The position numbers and the translations under genes were made by a program. From NCBI GenBank assembly GCA_025980665.1, contig JAICXC010000053.1, forward strand, positions 1-33,512: DNA of 33,512 bases, read 5' to 3'. Positions 1-6,866 of the stretch are shown here, piece after piece (position 1 is the first letter of the stretch; each line of letters begins with the position of its first letter). A model generated the notes under the pieces. It was given only the letters and a program-made list of their open reading frames with translations, ran no database searches and had not been told where the DNA came from. This stretch comes from Bryobacteraceae bacterium. GTDB taxonomy: Bacteria; Acidobacteriota; Terriglobia; Bryobacterales; Bryobacteraceae.

Positions 1-514
1 GGCGATGTGCATTATCCACTTCGAGCAGGATCACGATCAGGCCCGGAGTCTGAACGATCTTGTGGACCTCGGAAACCAGTGAGGAAATCGGAATGCCGAG
101 CGGCAGGCAGTCTACTCCTGGATCTCTCACGTCTCCTTGCGCGCGTTTCGCGAACAAAGCCGCCGCCTCCGGCCGCATCGGCGCTTCTTCGGGTTTGAAG
201 TCCAGAAGAATATTGATGGCGTACTTCGAAATGGTATCGAGCTCCATGCCAGGGACGCTGGTGGCATCGGCTGCTTTGATCAGATCAGCACCGAGTAACC
301 GCACCATCTCGTTCCGCGGCGTCGGCTGCACATGCCACAGACCGGATAGGTCCGGCTTGCCGTTGGAGGCACGCGGCGCAGGGGCAGCTAGATTCGGTTT
401 GCCGTCAGGCGTACGAGGCGTCCCGGGCGCAGGATAATTCACCCACTGCCCATATGCGCTGCTCCCCACAATCCCGATCAGGAGCATAGTGAACTTGCGT
501 CTATTTGCGTTCAT
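1..514 (-). CDS. Secreted TADGKP-family protein of unknown function (5' part, runs off left edge)
   Basis: Reading the minus strand from an ATG at 514 gives an open frame of 171 residues that leaves the window without a stop. Residues 1-23 form a signal peptide ending in SAYGQ. The mature part carries TPRTPDGKPNL and NGKPDLSGLW, the signature of a large acidobacterial secreted family also seen at 25315-26853, and later CLPLGIP and IVQTPGLIVILLE, which match the CYLPGVP and QIFQTPEHVAITFE blocks of that relative. The ATG overlaps the stop of the upstream metallo-beta-lactamase gene by 14 bases, so the two are probably translationally coupled. Biochemical function is unknown; by paralogy it should be exported. 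The missing 3' part is outside the window. Confidence 0.8.
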   Translation of the reverse strand, partial: MNANRRKFTMLLIGIVGSSAYGQWVNYPAPGTPRTPDGKPNLAAPAPRASNGKPDLSGLWHVQPTPRNEMVRLLGADLIKAADATSVPGMELDTISKYAINILLDFKPEEAPMRPEAAALFAKRAQGDVRDPGVDCLPLGIPISSLVSEVHKIVQTPGLIVILLEVDNAHR

Positions 515-1394
515 TCGCGGCTTTCTTCTGCTCGTCCAAAACAGCATTAAAAGCCGTCTCCTGAATATCCAGCTCCGTCTTATAGCCTTGCGGATCGATG
601 AACGGATTCGGGCCCTTCCCCAGCTTCGGATACTTCTCCGCTAAGTTATACATCGCCGGGTGCGACCCGAGCGGCACATCGCACTTGAGCCCACGCAGAA
701 TCCGGAAACTACGCTGATACTCCTCGGCGATCTGCGGCACCTGCGGATTGTTGATCAGCTTGGTCCCCGCATTCACGCCAACGCTTCCGATGATCACCAC
801 GTTGTACGACCGGCCGCCGTCCTCGATGCTGACGGTCCACGTCGTGCACCCGCGCGTATGCCCGGGAGTCAGGTGCGCCACCAGCGTCGTCCCGCCCAAC
901 GTGACTTTCTCGCCGTCGTGAATCACCTTGTAGCTGGGCCGAGCTTTACCGCTGGGAGTTCGCATCGTCTGGAGCGCCGGGATGTCTTCCGCCATCGCCA
1001 TGACTTGCGCGCCGCTTAGCTCCTGGGCGAGCGCATCGCCTTCCATATGGTCTCCATGCGCGTGGCTGCCGAGCAGAATCTTGATGTCGGTAAACTTGAA
1101 TCCCAGCTTTTCAACCGACTGCTTGATCACCGGCACTGTACGCTCGTAATCGCTGTTGATGAGGATATTCCCCTGCGGCGTCACGATCAAAAAGCTGCCC
1201 AGGCTTCGGGTGCCGACATAGTACAGGTTCCCGATGATCTTGTGCGGTGGAAACGCCGTATCCTGATCTTCCTTGGTTCCGACGTTGCGCGTGAACAGCT
1301 CAGCGGCCGTCCACACTTTGCCGGCCTGGGCCATCAATGCCGCCGCTCCGCAGCCGGCAAAAATTAATCCTGGGAGAAGAATTCTAGTCCGCAT
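501..1394 (-). CDS. Subclass B3-type metallo-beta-lactamase, secreted
   Basis: 297 residues, the normal length for this class. A signal peptide covers about residues 1-24 (a Cys at 15 after IFAG also allows a lipoprotein). The metallo-beta-lactamase fold is clear: H111-x-H113-x-D115-H116 (HAHGDH), H179 in TPGHTRGCTTW and H245 in GSHPAMYN, giving the H-x-H / D-H / H / H zinc ligands expected for subclass B3 enzymes. The expected activity is hydrolysis of beta-lactams in the periplasm, but B3-like proteins from soil acidobacteria need not be resistance enzymes and the natural substrate is unknown. It lies 36 bases behind the acyltransferase gene and overlaps the next gene (14 bases), so it is probably one transcript. 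It could also be another MBL-fold hydrolase. Confidence 0.9.
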   Translation of the reverse strand: MRTRILLPGLIFAGCGAAALMAQAGKVWTAAELFTRNVGTKEDQDTAFPPHKIIGNLYYVGTRSLGSFLIVTPQGNILINSDYERTVPVIKQSVEKLGFKFTDIKILLGSHAHGDHMEGDALAQELSGAQVMAMAEDIPALQTMRTPSGKARPSYKVIHDGEKVTLGGTTLVAHLTPGHTRGCTTWTVSIEDGGRSYNVVIIGSVGVNAGTKLINNPQVPQIAEEYQRSFRILRGLKCDVPLGSHPAMYNLAEKYPKLGKGPNPFIDPQGYKTELDIQETAFNAVLDEQKKAANERK

Positions 1395-1430
1395 GGTGAG
1401 GACAGAATATCAGATCGGTTGCCGGTTGCG

Positions 1431-2489
1431 TCACGCTGCTATGCGCTTGTTCTGCGAAAGGTCGTACGTCCATCTCTGCCGCAGACGCCCGATTGCGGCG
1501 CTCATCCCGACCATAGCCACCATGAGCAGTGAAGAAGCCACCACACACTCCCAAATCGTGAGGATTTGTTTGTACGACGAAAACCATCGCCCATACAACA
1601 GCTCCACGTGCACCCAGTACACCGCGAGCGACGTGGTGCCCAGAAGCCGCACCCAGCTCCATCCTTCACTGAAGTACTCGGTCCACAGAAAGGCGCCCGA
1701 ACCCAGCAGCAGCGTGATCCCCAGCTTGCAAGCCACCAGGGCCGGGCTATTCAACCAGAAATTCGAGTTGGAATAGATCGAAAACGGCAGATTCGAAAAG
1801 TACCGCCCGGCGATCAGCAGTCCGAACCCTAATAAGGCCGCCCATTGCGTCACTCGGCTCCATTCGCCCCGTCTTACAAATGGGATCGCACTTCCCGCCG
1901 CAAGCCCGAACGCCAGATAGGCGCCCCAAGGGAACATGCTGAACGACGCGCTGGGCACGAAATAATCGCGTATCGCGCCCGGGATTCGTGCGGTTTCGAG
2001 TCCCGACATCACCGGAGCCAGTGCCGCCAGTACGATTCCCGCAAACGCGGCCCAGCGCACGCGCCGCATCCCTTGAGCCAGCGCAATGATCGAAAGCAGC
2101 GCTGCGGTAGCGCCCATCACGTTCAGCACATCCACGTGAAACAGATCGGTCCAGGGCTGCTTCGGTAATGCGAAGAGCCACATCTGCAGCCGGAAGGCGA
2201 TCGCCAACAGGAACAAATATCGGGCTCGCCGCAGCGCGCCGGTGATTCGATGCCAAGGCGGCAAGTCGTCCCGCCGGTGCATACCGAGGCCGAACGTGAT
2301 CCCAGTCAGAAATAGGAAAATCGCCGCAGCCTGCCCGCCGAAAAATTGTGAAAAGATGAACGTCGGCTGCTCACGCAATTCCGGCTTGAGGAAGGAATCA
2401 AAGGTGTGCCCCTGGAGCATGACGATCGCCGCCAACCCCCGCAACCAGTCCAGAAATACAATACGATTGCGAACCGGCACCCGCTCCAC
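1431..2489 (-). CDS. HGSNAT-like (DUF1624-type) membrane acyltransferase
   Basis: 352 residues, strongly hydrophobic with about ten membrane segments. The N-terminus has the family pattern R-x-x-FLDWLRGLA at residues 9-20 followed by MLQGH (H28), then FFGGQAAAIFLFLTG, as in heparan-alpha-glucosaminide N-acetyltransferase catalytic-domain proteins (DUF1624). These are thought to move acyl groups across the inner membrane onto sugars; the acceptor here is unknown. The start is a GTG at 2489, 6 bases after the stop of the alpha/beta hydrolase gene and without a good Shine-Dalgarno, which fits coupled translation. The C-terminal third (about 220-345) continues as alternating helices with no known extra domain. 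A more general acyltransferase-3 function is the alternative. Confidence 0.82.
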   Translation of the reverse strand: MERVPVRNRIVFLDWLRGLAAIVMLQGHTFDSFLKPELREQPTFIFSQFFGGQAAAIFLFLTGITFGLGMHRRDDLPPWHRITGALRRARYLFLLAIAFRLQMWLFALPKQPWTDLFHVDVLNVMGATAALLSIIALAQGMRRVRWAAFAGIVLAALAPVMSGLETARIPGAIRDYFVPSASFSMFPWGAYLAFGLAAGSAIPFVRRGEWSRVTQWAALLGFGLLIAGRYFSNLPFSIYSNSNFWLNSPALVACKLGITLLLGSGAFLWTEYFSEGWSWVRLLGTTSLAVYWVHVELLYGRWFSSYKQILTIWECVVASSLLMVAMVGMSAAIGRLRQRWTYDLSQNKRIAA

Positions 2490-2495
2490 TTTGTT

Positions 2496-3317
2496 TCAGT
2501 ACTTGACCTTTCCCAAAAATGCCAACAGTAAGCGGTTAAACTCTTCAGGCCGCTCCAGCATCACGAAGTGCCCTGTTCCCGCGACCTGCACGTACTCCGA
2601 ATTCGGAAAGAACTTCTTCAGAGTGTCGTGATTCGCCATTGGCGAATTTCCGGCATAGATTCCCAAGACCGGCACCGTCGACACGAAGTCATTCAGGTTG
2701 GCCGTATCGAAGGTTGCGATCATGGCTCCTGAAGCAGTCGATTCCGGCGGAGCCAGCATCATCTTTAACACGTGCTGCTGGACAGCCGCTGGTGTCGCCG
2801 GAGTAAACATTCCCCGGATCATAGCCTCGCGCGCCTTCATACCGTCGGGTCCGGTCATCGCCCCGGGATTCGGAGCCGCGCGGCCTTTGCCCTGAGACCC
2901 ACCTGTGGAAATCGACAGTAACCCATCCACCGGCACCAGCCCGGCGACGTGCTTCGGATACAATCGAGCATACTCGCGGATCACAGGCGTTCCCATGCTG
3001 TGACCCACCAGGACGACTTTGTCCACCTTCGCCTCCGCCCGCACCGCCTCCACCGCGCGAGCGAATCCAATCATCGAGAATTTCCCGTCCTTGGGCGGAT
3101 CGCTTTTGCCGTGGCCGGGCAGATCCAGGGTGATCACCCTGTATTTCTGGCTCAGCACTGGCACTTGAGCATCCCAAGATGTTTCATCGCAGGTCCATCC
3201 GTGAACCAGAATCACCGCTTGTTTAGCCGCACCCGTACTCGTCCAATGGATCTTGGCGCCGTCCACCGCGGCCGCCGAAAGGGGAATTGCGAGAACGATG
3301 CTAAGCAGCAGTCTCAT
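2496..3317 (-). CDS. Alpha/beta hydrolase, exported
   Basis: A GTG at 3341 would give 281 residues; I prefer the ATG at 3317 (273 residues) because it places a clean signal peptide (MRLLLSIVLAIPLSAAA) at the N-terminus. Fold markers (numbered from the GTG at 3341): VHGWTCDE oxyanion-hole loop at 46-53, LDLPGHGKSD at 72-81, nucleophile elbow GHSMG with Ser115, and the catalytic His258 in GTGHF. At the usual acid position after strand 7 the sequence reads YAGNSP, with Asn where Asp is normal; Asp139 in VPVDG after strand 6 is a possible substitute. Substrate is not predictable. It is the first clearly intact gene of the minus-strand run down to position 1. Confidence 0.85.
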   Translation of the reverse strand: MRLLLSIVLAIPLSAAAVDGAKIHWTSTGAAKQAVILVHGWTCDETSWDAQVPVLSQKYRVITLDLPGHGKSDPPKDGKFSMIGFARAVEAVRAEAKVDKVVLVGHSMGTPVIREYARLYPKHVAGLVPVDGLLSISTGGSQGKGRAAPNPGAMTGPDGMKAREAMIRGMFTPATPAAVQQHVLKMMLAPPESTASGAMIATFDTANLNDFVSTVPVLGIYAGNSPMANHDTLKKFFPNSEYVQVAGTGHFVMLERPEEFNRLLLAFLGKVKY

Positions 3318-3373
3318 GAGCCCAATCTTAGCAGTTGACACGCCACCGAAGACGGTATTGGCCTACTTTGAAC

Positions 3374-3496
3374 TTATCTCTCGCTTAACTGTCGGATTGA
3401 ACTACCACCAGCGCTCCAGATTTCGCGGCCAGTCGAATTTCTCAGGACAATGCGCCGAGACCCTGAGCCAAATCCTGCGGTGCCGGCCCAGTAGCA
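3374..3496 (-). pseudogene. 3' remainder of the small secreted protein gene, out of phase with its 5' part
   Basis: After the TAA at 3499-3497 the minus strand still reads like protein. One shifted frame gives SEPQPPPPPPNATGPAP, and the original frame then resumes with RIVLRNSTGREIWSAGG and ends at a TAA at 3374-3376. Together with 3497-3709 this makes a continuous small secreted protein of about 110 residues if one indel is corrected near 3528 and another near 3455. Interpretation is from reading the frames; the family match is from memory of acidobacterial proteins with a KELRAQSF start and a TGREIW end. Confidence 0.45.
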
Positions 3497-3709
3497 TTAG
3501 GAGGTGGCGGCGGAGGCTGCGGCTCGGAAGCTGAACGTGCCAACCGTGCGATTGGATGAATCCACAAGCGTAAAGCTCTGCGCTCGAAGCTCTTTCGTGA
3601 CCGGCGCTTGATTTTGGGCGAACGCGGAAGGTGGCGCCAAGTATCGTGCGAGTAATCCACCTACAAGTCCAGCGACGAGCGCAAAGGCGATAACCAGTTT
3701 GTTGTTCAT
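3497..3709 (-). CDS. Small secreted protein of unknown function, probably frameshifted (5' part)
   Basis: 70 residues as read: a signal peptide or anchor (MNNKLVIAFALVAGLVGG, ending near SAFAQ at about 31), then KELRAQSFTLVDSSNRTVGTFSF, then a low-complexity tail and an early stop. The tail looks out of frame: a +1 shift around 3528 would continue as SEPQPPPPPP, and the original frame becomes sensible again further down (RIVLRNSTGREIW). I take the gene to be a broken or mis-assembled member of a short exported acidobacterial family of unknown function. The same-strand alpha/beta hydrolase begins 57 bases after the full-length stop at 3374. Confidence 0.6.
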   Translation of the reverse strand: MNNKLVIAFALVAGLVGGLLARYLAPPSAFAQNQAPVTKELRAQSFTLVDSSNRTVGTFSFRAAASAATS

Positions 3710-3817
3710 TAAGGCGGTTCTCCGGTTTTCATCATACTCCGCCGCTCTTCTAACCCCGTTTCGTCGGAGTAAAGTAGCCTACTACACGAAAAACGGAGGT
3801 GGTAACATAGGAATAGC

Positions 3818-4057
3818 ATGCAATACTTTGTTCGTACCATGGAGAAGCATAAGGCAAGTACCAGGGTGTTCAGCCCGGAATTGCCATGTCCCGCGCTGGG
3901 CAGCGCGAAGGACGCCGCCAAGCATTTAGTTCAATCATCGGATCCGTCTGTAATGCTCCAGGCCGATGTATGTTCTCGAAATCAAAATCAAGTCCGCACC
4001 CGATATTGTTGCTGGATCAATGAGCGGGGTGAGTTCGTGGAGCGCGCCCTGATCTAA
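3818..4057 (+). CDS. Hypothetical small protein
   Basis: 79 residues with no family that I recognise. The C-terminal half (SRNQNQVRTRYCCWINERGEFVERAL) has the look of a real folded protein, with mixed charge and an aromatic core, and there is an AGGA 7 bases before the ATG. There is no signal peptide or membrane segment. It stands alone between a minus-strand gene and the RRM gene. The five-codon-per-line reading shows no strong codon bias either way, so a chance ORF remains possible. Confidence 0.45.
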   Translation: MQYFVRTMEKHKASTRVFSPELPCPALGSAKDAAKHLVQSSDPSVMLQADVCSRNQNQVRTRYCCWINERGEFVERALI

Positions 4058-4078
4058 CTGCTTGCATCTAACCGCCTG

Positions 4079-4087
4079 TGATACACT
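4079..4087 (+). promoter_or_regulatory. Possible extended -10 promoter for the RRM gene
   Basis: TGATACACT is a TGnTAnnnT-type extended -10, 80 bases before the RRM start codon. A TTGCAT lies upstream but only 14 bases away, so a normal -35 is not supported. Weak call. Confidence 0.25.
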
Positions 4088-4156
4088 TTTGAACGTGCCT
4101 AGCCCGCCAGTTACCTACCATTGGAACCGAGCCCGCCTGGTCAATTGAACCTTATT

Positions 4157-4160
4157 GGAG
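4157..4160 (+). promoter_or_regulatory. Shine-Dalgarno that fixes the RRM start
   Basis: GGAG with a 6-base spacer to the GTG at 4167. An in-frame TTG at 4155 would start inside this site, so the GTG is the likely start. Confidence 0.6.
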
Positions 4161-4166
4161 AAATCA

Positions 4167-4502
4167 GTGACGAATATTTTTGTTGGAAACCTTGCTTATC
4201 AGACCACGGAGACCGAGCTCGAGGCTGCTTTTGCCGCGTACGGCGCCGTTGAGAAAACCAGCGTAGTCCGCGATCGCGACACCGGCCAGCCGCGCGGCTT
4301 CGCTTTTGTCGAAATGACCAATCAAGCCGAAGCGATGAAAGCCATCGAGGCCCTGAACGGTCAGGAACTGAACGGCCGTGCGTTGAACGTGAACGAAGCT
4401 CGTCCTCGCCCGGAGCGTGGAGGTTTCGGTGGCGGCGGCGGCAATCGTGGCGGCGGTGGTGGGTTTGGTGGCGGTGGTCGCCGGCGCGAGCCCCGCTGGT
4501 AG
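4167..4502 (+). CDS. RRM-type RNA-binding protein with glycine-rich tail
   Basis: 111 residues from the GTG at 4167, giving MTNIFVGNL, the usual start of bacterial single-RRM proteins. RNP2 is IFVGNL at 4-9 and RNP1 is RGFAFVEM at 43-50; the RRM spans about 3-78. The tail from 84 to 106 is almost pure Gly with Arg and Phe (RGG-like), ending REPRW. Such proteins bind single-stranded RNA and in cyanobacteria are often cold-induced; the targets here are unknown. The gene is monocistronic, followed by a strong hairpin and a convergent EF-hand gene. Confidence 0.93.
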   Translation: MTNIFVGNLAYQTTETELEAAFAAYGAVEKTSVVRDRDTGQPRGFAFVEMTNQAEAMKAIEALNGQELNGRALNVNEARPRPERGGFGGGGGNRGGGGGFGGGGRRREPRW

Positions 4503-4513
4503 TCAGTTTTTAA

Positions 4514-4535
4514 GGGCAGGCCCTGCGGCCTGCCC
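4514..4535. terminator. Hairpin between convergent genes, candidate bidirectional terminator
   Basis: GGGCAGGCC and GGCCTGCCC form a perfect 9-bp stem with a 4-base loop between the RRM stop (4502) and the EF-hand stop (4552). There is no U-run after it in either direction, so it is not a textbook intrinsic terminator, but position and strength fit transcript-end function. Confidence 0.5.
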
Positions 4536-4551
4536 TATCCTCGCGCCTCTC

Positions 4552-4893
4552 TTATTGTTGCGGAAAGCCCGCCTTAAACTCATCCATCGTAATGCTCTTG
4601 TCGCCGTTTTTGTCCCATTTGGCGAACTCCGCCTGAACGTCGGATACTTTCGCATCGCGGAACAATTTTCCGAACTCCTCTGGGCTGAGTTTTCCGTCTT
4701 TGTTGGTATCCAGTGCCGCGAATACTTGCTCAGCTGACTGCGGCTGTTGCGGTGCTCCGGCGGGAGCCTGAGGCTGTGTTTGCTTTTCCTGCTGCTGTGC
4801 CGGTTGCGGATTATCTTGCGGCTGCTGCCCATAGGCCATCAGGCCCGCCGCGATCAAACCTCCAAACGCTGTCTTGAGTATCGATTTAGTCAT
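4552..4893 (-). CDS. Secreted EF-hand calcium-binding protein
   Basis: 113 residues. A signal peptide spans about 1-22 (ending MAYGQ). A Pro/Gln-rich linker (about 23-53, repeated QPQ/QQ) leads to two EF-hand loops: 62-73 (D62, N64, D66, K68, S70, E73) and 94-105 (D94, N96, D98, S100, T102, E105). Both have the acidic residues at positions 1, 5 and 12, so both should bind Ca2+. The role is probably periplasmic or extracellular calcium binding; no partner is evident. An AAGGA lies 11 bases before the ATG and a good sigma-70 promoter lies about 80 bases upstream. Confidence 0.9.
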   Translation of the reverse strand: MTKSILKTAFGGLIAAGLMAYGQQPQDNPQPAQQQEKQTQPQAPAGAPQQPQSAEQVFAALDTNKDGKLSPEEFGKLFRDAKVSDVQAEFAKWDKNGDKSITMDEFKAGFPQQ

Positions 4894-4981
4894 TTTTCTA
4901 TGTTTCCTTTTTTGCGAAATGGACCAAAGCCAGACTCAACGGGCAAGGCACGCAGTTAGCCAAAATCGCCGACCTACTCGA

Positions 4982-5009
4982 ATCATAGAAATAGCGTCTA
5001 TCCCGTCAA
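4982..5009 (-). promoter_or_regulatory. Sigma-70 promoter for the EF-hand gene
   Basis: On the minus strand TTGACG (5009-5004), a 16-base spacer, then TATGAT (4987-4982): 5 of 6 matches to each consensus box. It predicts a start near 4975 and a leader of about 80 bases before the EF-hand ATG at 4893. The rest of the 4894-5186 gap holds nothing else I can support. Confidence 0.55.
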
Positions 5010-5186
5010 GGCTGTATAAATGCCGCCCTGGCAGGTCTTACCAACCTCGGGAAGAAATACTCGGCAAGCTCGCTAATTCTTACTTTCCCCCTCCGAATTG
5101 GACATCCTTCCCGGATTTCACCGGTAGCGGCATACGATGAGATCCCGCCAGAGCCATCTAATCCTTCGCGCTTTGGCGGCACGGAA

Positions 5187-6542
5187 TTATCCGGGAAAAT
5201 TGAAAAGAGTCCGCGGATTGTCGACCAGGATGCGGCGCAACGTATCTCTGCTCCTGCCCGCGGACTCCCAGATCCAGCGATTTAGCAATTCGCCGTCGTT
5301 GGGCATCTGGCCCTCTTTCATGTTGGGATGAGGCCAATCCGTGCCGGTGATGACCCGAGTGGGGTATTCGTCGGCCAGCGCGCGCGCGAACGGCAGGACC
5401 TTGCGCCACTCCTCCGGCTTGCTCGATCCCGTCAGACGCTCTGGACATGTAACCTTGGCGAAGCAGTCTTTCTTGTCGCGAAAGAGCTGCAGATAGCGCT
5501 GAAACTCGGGGGCGCCCACGCCCTTTTCGATCGCAGGCACAGCCATATGGTCGAAGACGACGGGGATCGGAATTGCCTTGATGTGCTGCTCCAGATCCTG
5601 GAGATCGCCCGCCTCACAGTAGAGATCGATATGCCATTCGTTCTTTAGGCGTCCCGCATCCCACAGACCGCATAGCCGCTTCGCCATACCGACCATTTCC
5701 TCGGGCGGCGGAGGATTCGTCAGTCGCTTTACATAGCTGTAGCGCACTCCGCGAACACCGGCCGCATCCAGCTCCATCAGTTCCTGATCCGATATATTTT
5801 TATCGACGAACGCAACACCTAACGCCCTGCCCTTCGACTTCTTCAGCGCGTTGAGCATATAACTGTTGTCGGTGCCATGACAGGTGGCAGCTACAATTAC
5901 CTCGCCAGAGAAACCTAGAAATGTATCCAGTTCTTCGAGCTTTCTCCAGGGCGCGAATGCGGGATCATATTTCCTGTCGTCGGACCAGCGAAAGGGTGTC
6001 ATCCCGTTACTGTTCACATGGCAATGGGTGTTGATCGCGCCCGGCGGCATTTCGAAGGCAGGCTTATCGGGGTTCGGATTGGGCTCGATATTCTTCGCGC
6101 GAACCAGCGCCTTTTTGCGAGGCTTGTCGTTATAGTGATGCCGGTTAACCTCGCGCGTCTCCGAGACCATGGTGTATTCCCGGCCCTCTTCCATCTGATA
6201 TTTCTCGGATAAATGGCTGACGATGATGTCCTCCAGATCCAACCCTAAATCTTTGCGGAGCCGGTCACCGAGTGGTCCTTTTCGATCGGGCTTGTCACCC
6301 AGCGCAAAATTGACTGAAACGCGTTTGCTGGGCCCGGGCTCGTCGCCGACGATGCAGAATGTCCAGGGCGTGAGCGTGGTTGCGACGCGGTTGCGCAGCA
6401 TCGTATTCTTCGGCTCTTCCGATACGGGGTCGAGCGATTGATGACCTTGCAGCAGGGCGTGCAGTTTTCTGAGAAGTTCTCCGTCGTTCTCAAGAAAAAA
6501 GCGCTCCAACTCCTTCGAACATTTCACTTCAAGATTTGGCAC
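5187..6542 (-). CDS. LigI/COG3618-like amidohydrolase with an unrecognised N-terminal region
   Basis: 451 residues from a GTG. Residues about 166-450 form a TIM-barrel amidohydrolase (PF04909 type): NTHCHV with H173 and H175 after strand 1, GEVIVAATCHGTDN, HIDLYCE with H304, VVFDHMAVP with H332 and GTDWPHP with D402 and H405, the motif order of 2-pyrone-4,6-dicarboxylate lactonase relatives. The substrate is unknown, perhaps a lactone or carboxylated ring compound. The first ~165 residues are not part of the usual barrel and match nothing I recall; they contain a charged stretch (REYTMVSETREVNRHHYNDK) and no signal peptide, so the enzyme is cytosolic. It follows the PilZ gene after 45 bases on the same strand. 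It could be annotated simply as amidohydrolase. Confidence 0.85.
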   Translation of the reverse strand: MPNLEVKCSKELERFFLENDGELLRKLHALLQGHQSLDPVSEEPKNTMLRNRVATTLTPWTFCIVGDEPGPSKRVSVNFALGDKPDRKGPLGDRLRKDLGLDLEDIIVSHLSEKYQMEEGREYTMVSETREVNRHHYNDKPRKKALVRAKNIEPNPNPDKPAFEMPPGAINTHCHVNSNGMTPFRWSDDRKYDPAFAPWRKLEELDTFLGFSGEVIVAATCHGTDNSYMLNALKKSKGRALGVAFVDKNISDQELMELDAAGVRGVRYSYVKRLTNPPPPEEMVGMAKRLCGLWDAGRLKNEWHIDLYCEAGDLQDLEQHIKAIPIPVVFDHMAVPAIEKGVGAPEFQRYLQLFRDKKDCFAKVTCPERLTGSSKPEEWRKVLPFARALADEYPTRVITGTDWPHPNMKEGQMPNDGELLNRWIWESAGRSRDTLRRILVDNPRTLFNFPG

Positions 6543-6587
6543 CCACTAATTTTAGCGGATCAGGAATGGACCAGGCACTGAGTAAAG

Positions 6588-6866
6588 CTACCTTGTGGTG
6601 ACGACGCGGAAACCGGTCTCGACGCGATGGTCCACGATGCGATTCCACATCACGCGCGCCGTACCGATGGCCAGGCCATGCGAGAATCCAACCAGTTGGC
6701 CCGACTGAAGCGACTGATTGGCATGGGCCATGCGGAAGCCGCCAGGGCTCACGTCCACCAGTTGGCCCAGGATCTCCATGGGTTGAGGATTGGAGAAGTT
6801 CACCAAAACCGGCCCTTCGGCTGGCTCGCGGATTTCCCGGCGCTTTTCATGAATCGCTACGTTCAT
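6588..6866 (-). CDS. PilZ domain protein (c-di-GMP receptor)
   Basis: 92 residues, essentially a lone PilZ domain. The c-di-GMP motif is complete: R9-x-x-x-R13 (RREIR) and D38-x-S40-x-x-G43 (DVSPGG), followed by the expected beta strands (ARVMWNRIVDHRVETGFRV). It should bind c-di-GMP in the cytoplasm and pass the signal to an unknown partner. The ATG overlaps the TGA of the upstream sigma-54 activator gene (ATGA), so the two are made together. A gene for a c-di-GMP-making and -degrading enzyme is about 1.2 kb away, which strengthens the role. Confidence 0.9.
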   Translation of the reverse strand: MNVAIHEKRREIREPAEGPVLVNFSNPQPMEILGQLVDVSPGGFRMAHANQSLQSGQLVGFSHGLAIGTARVMWNRIVDHRVETGFRVVTTR

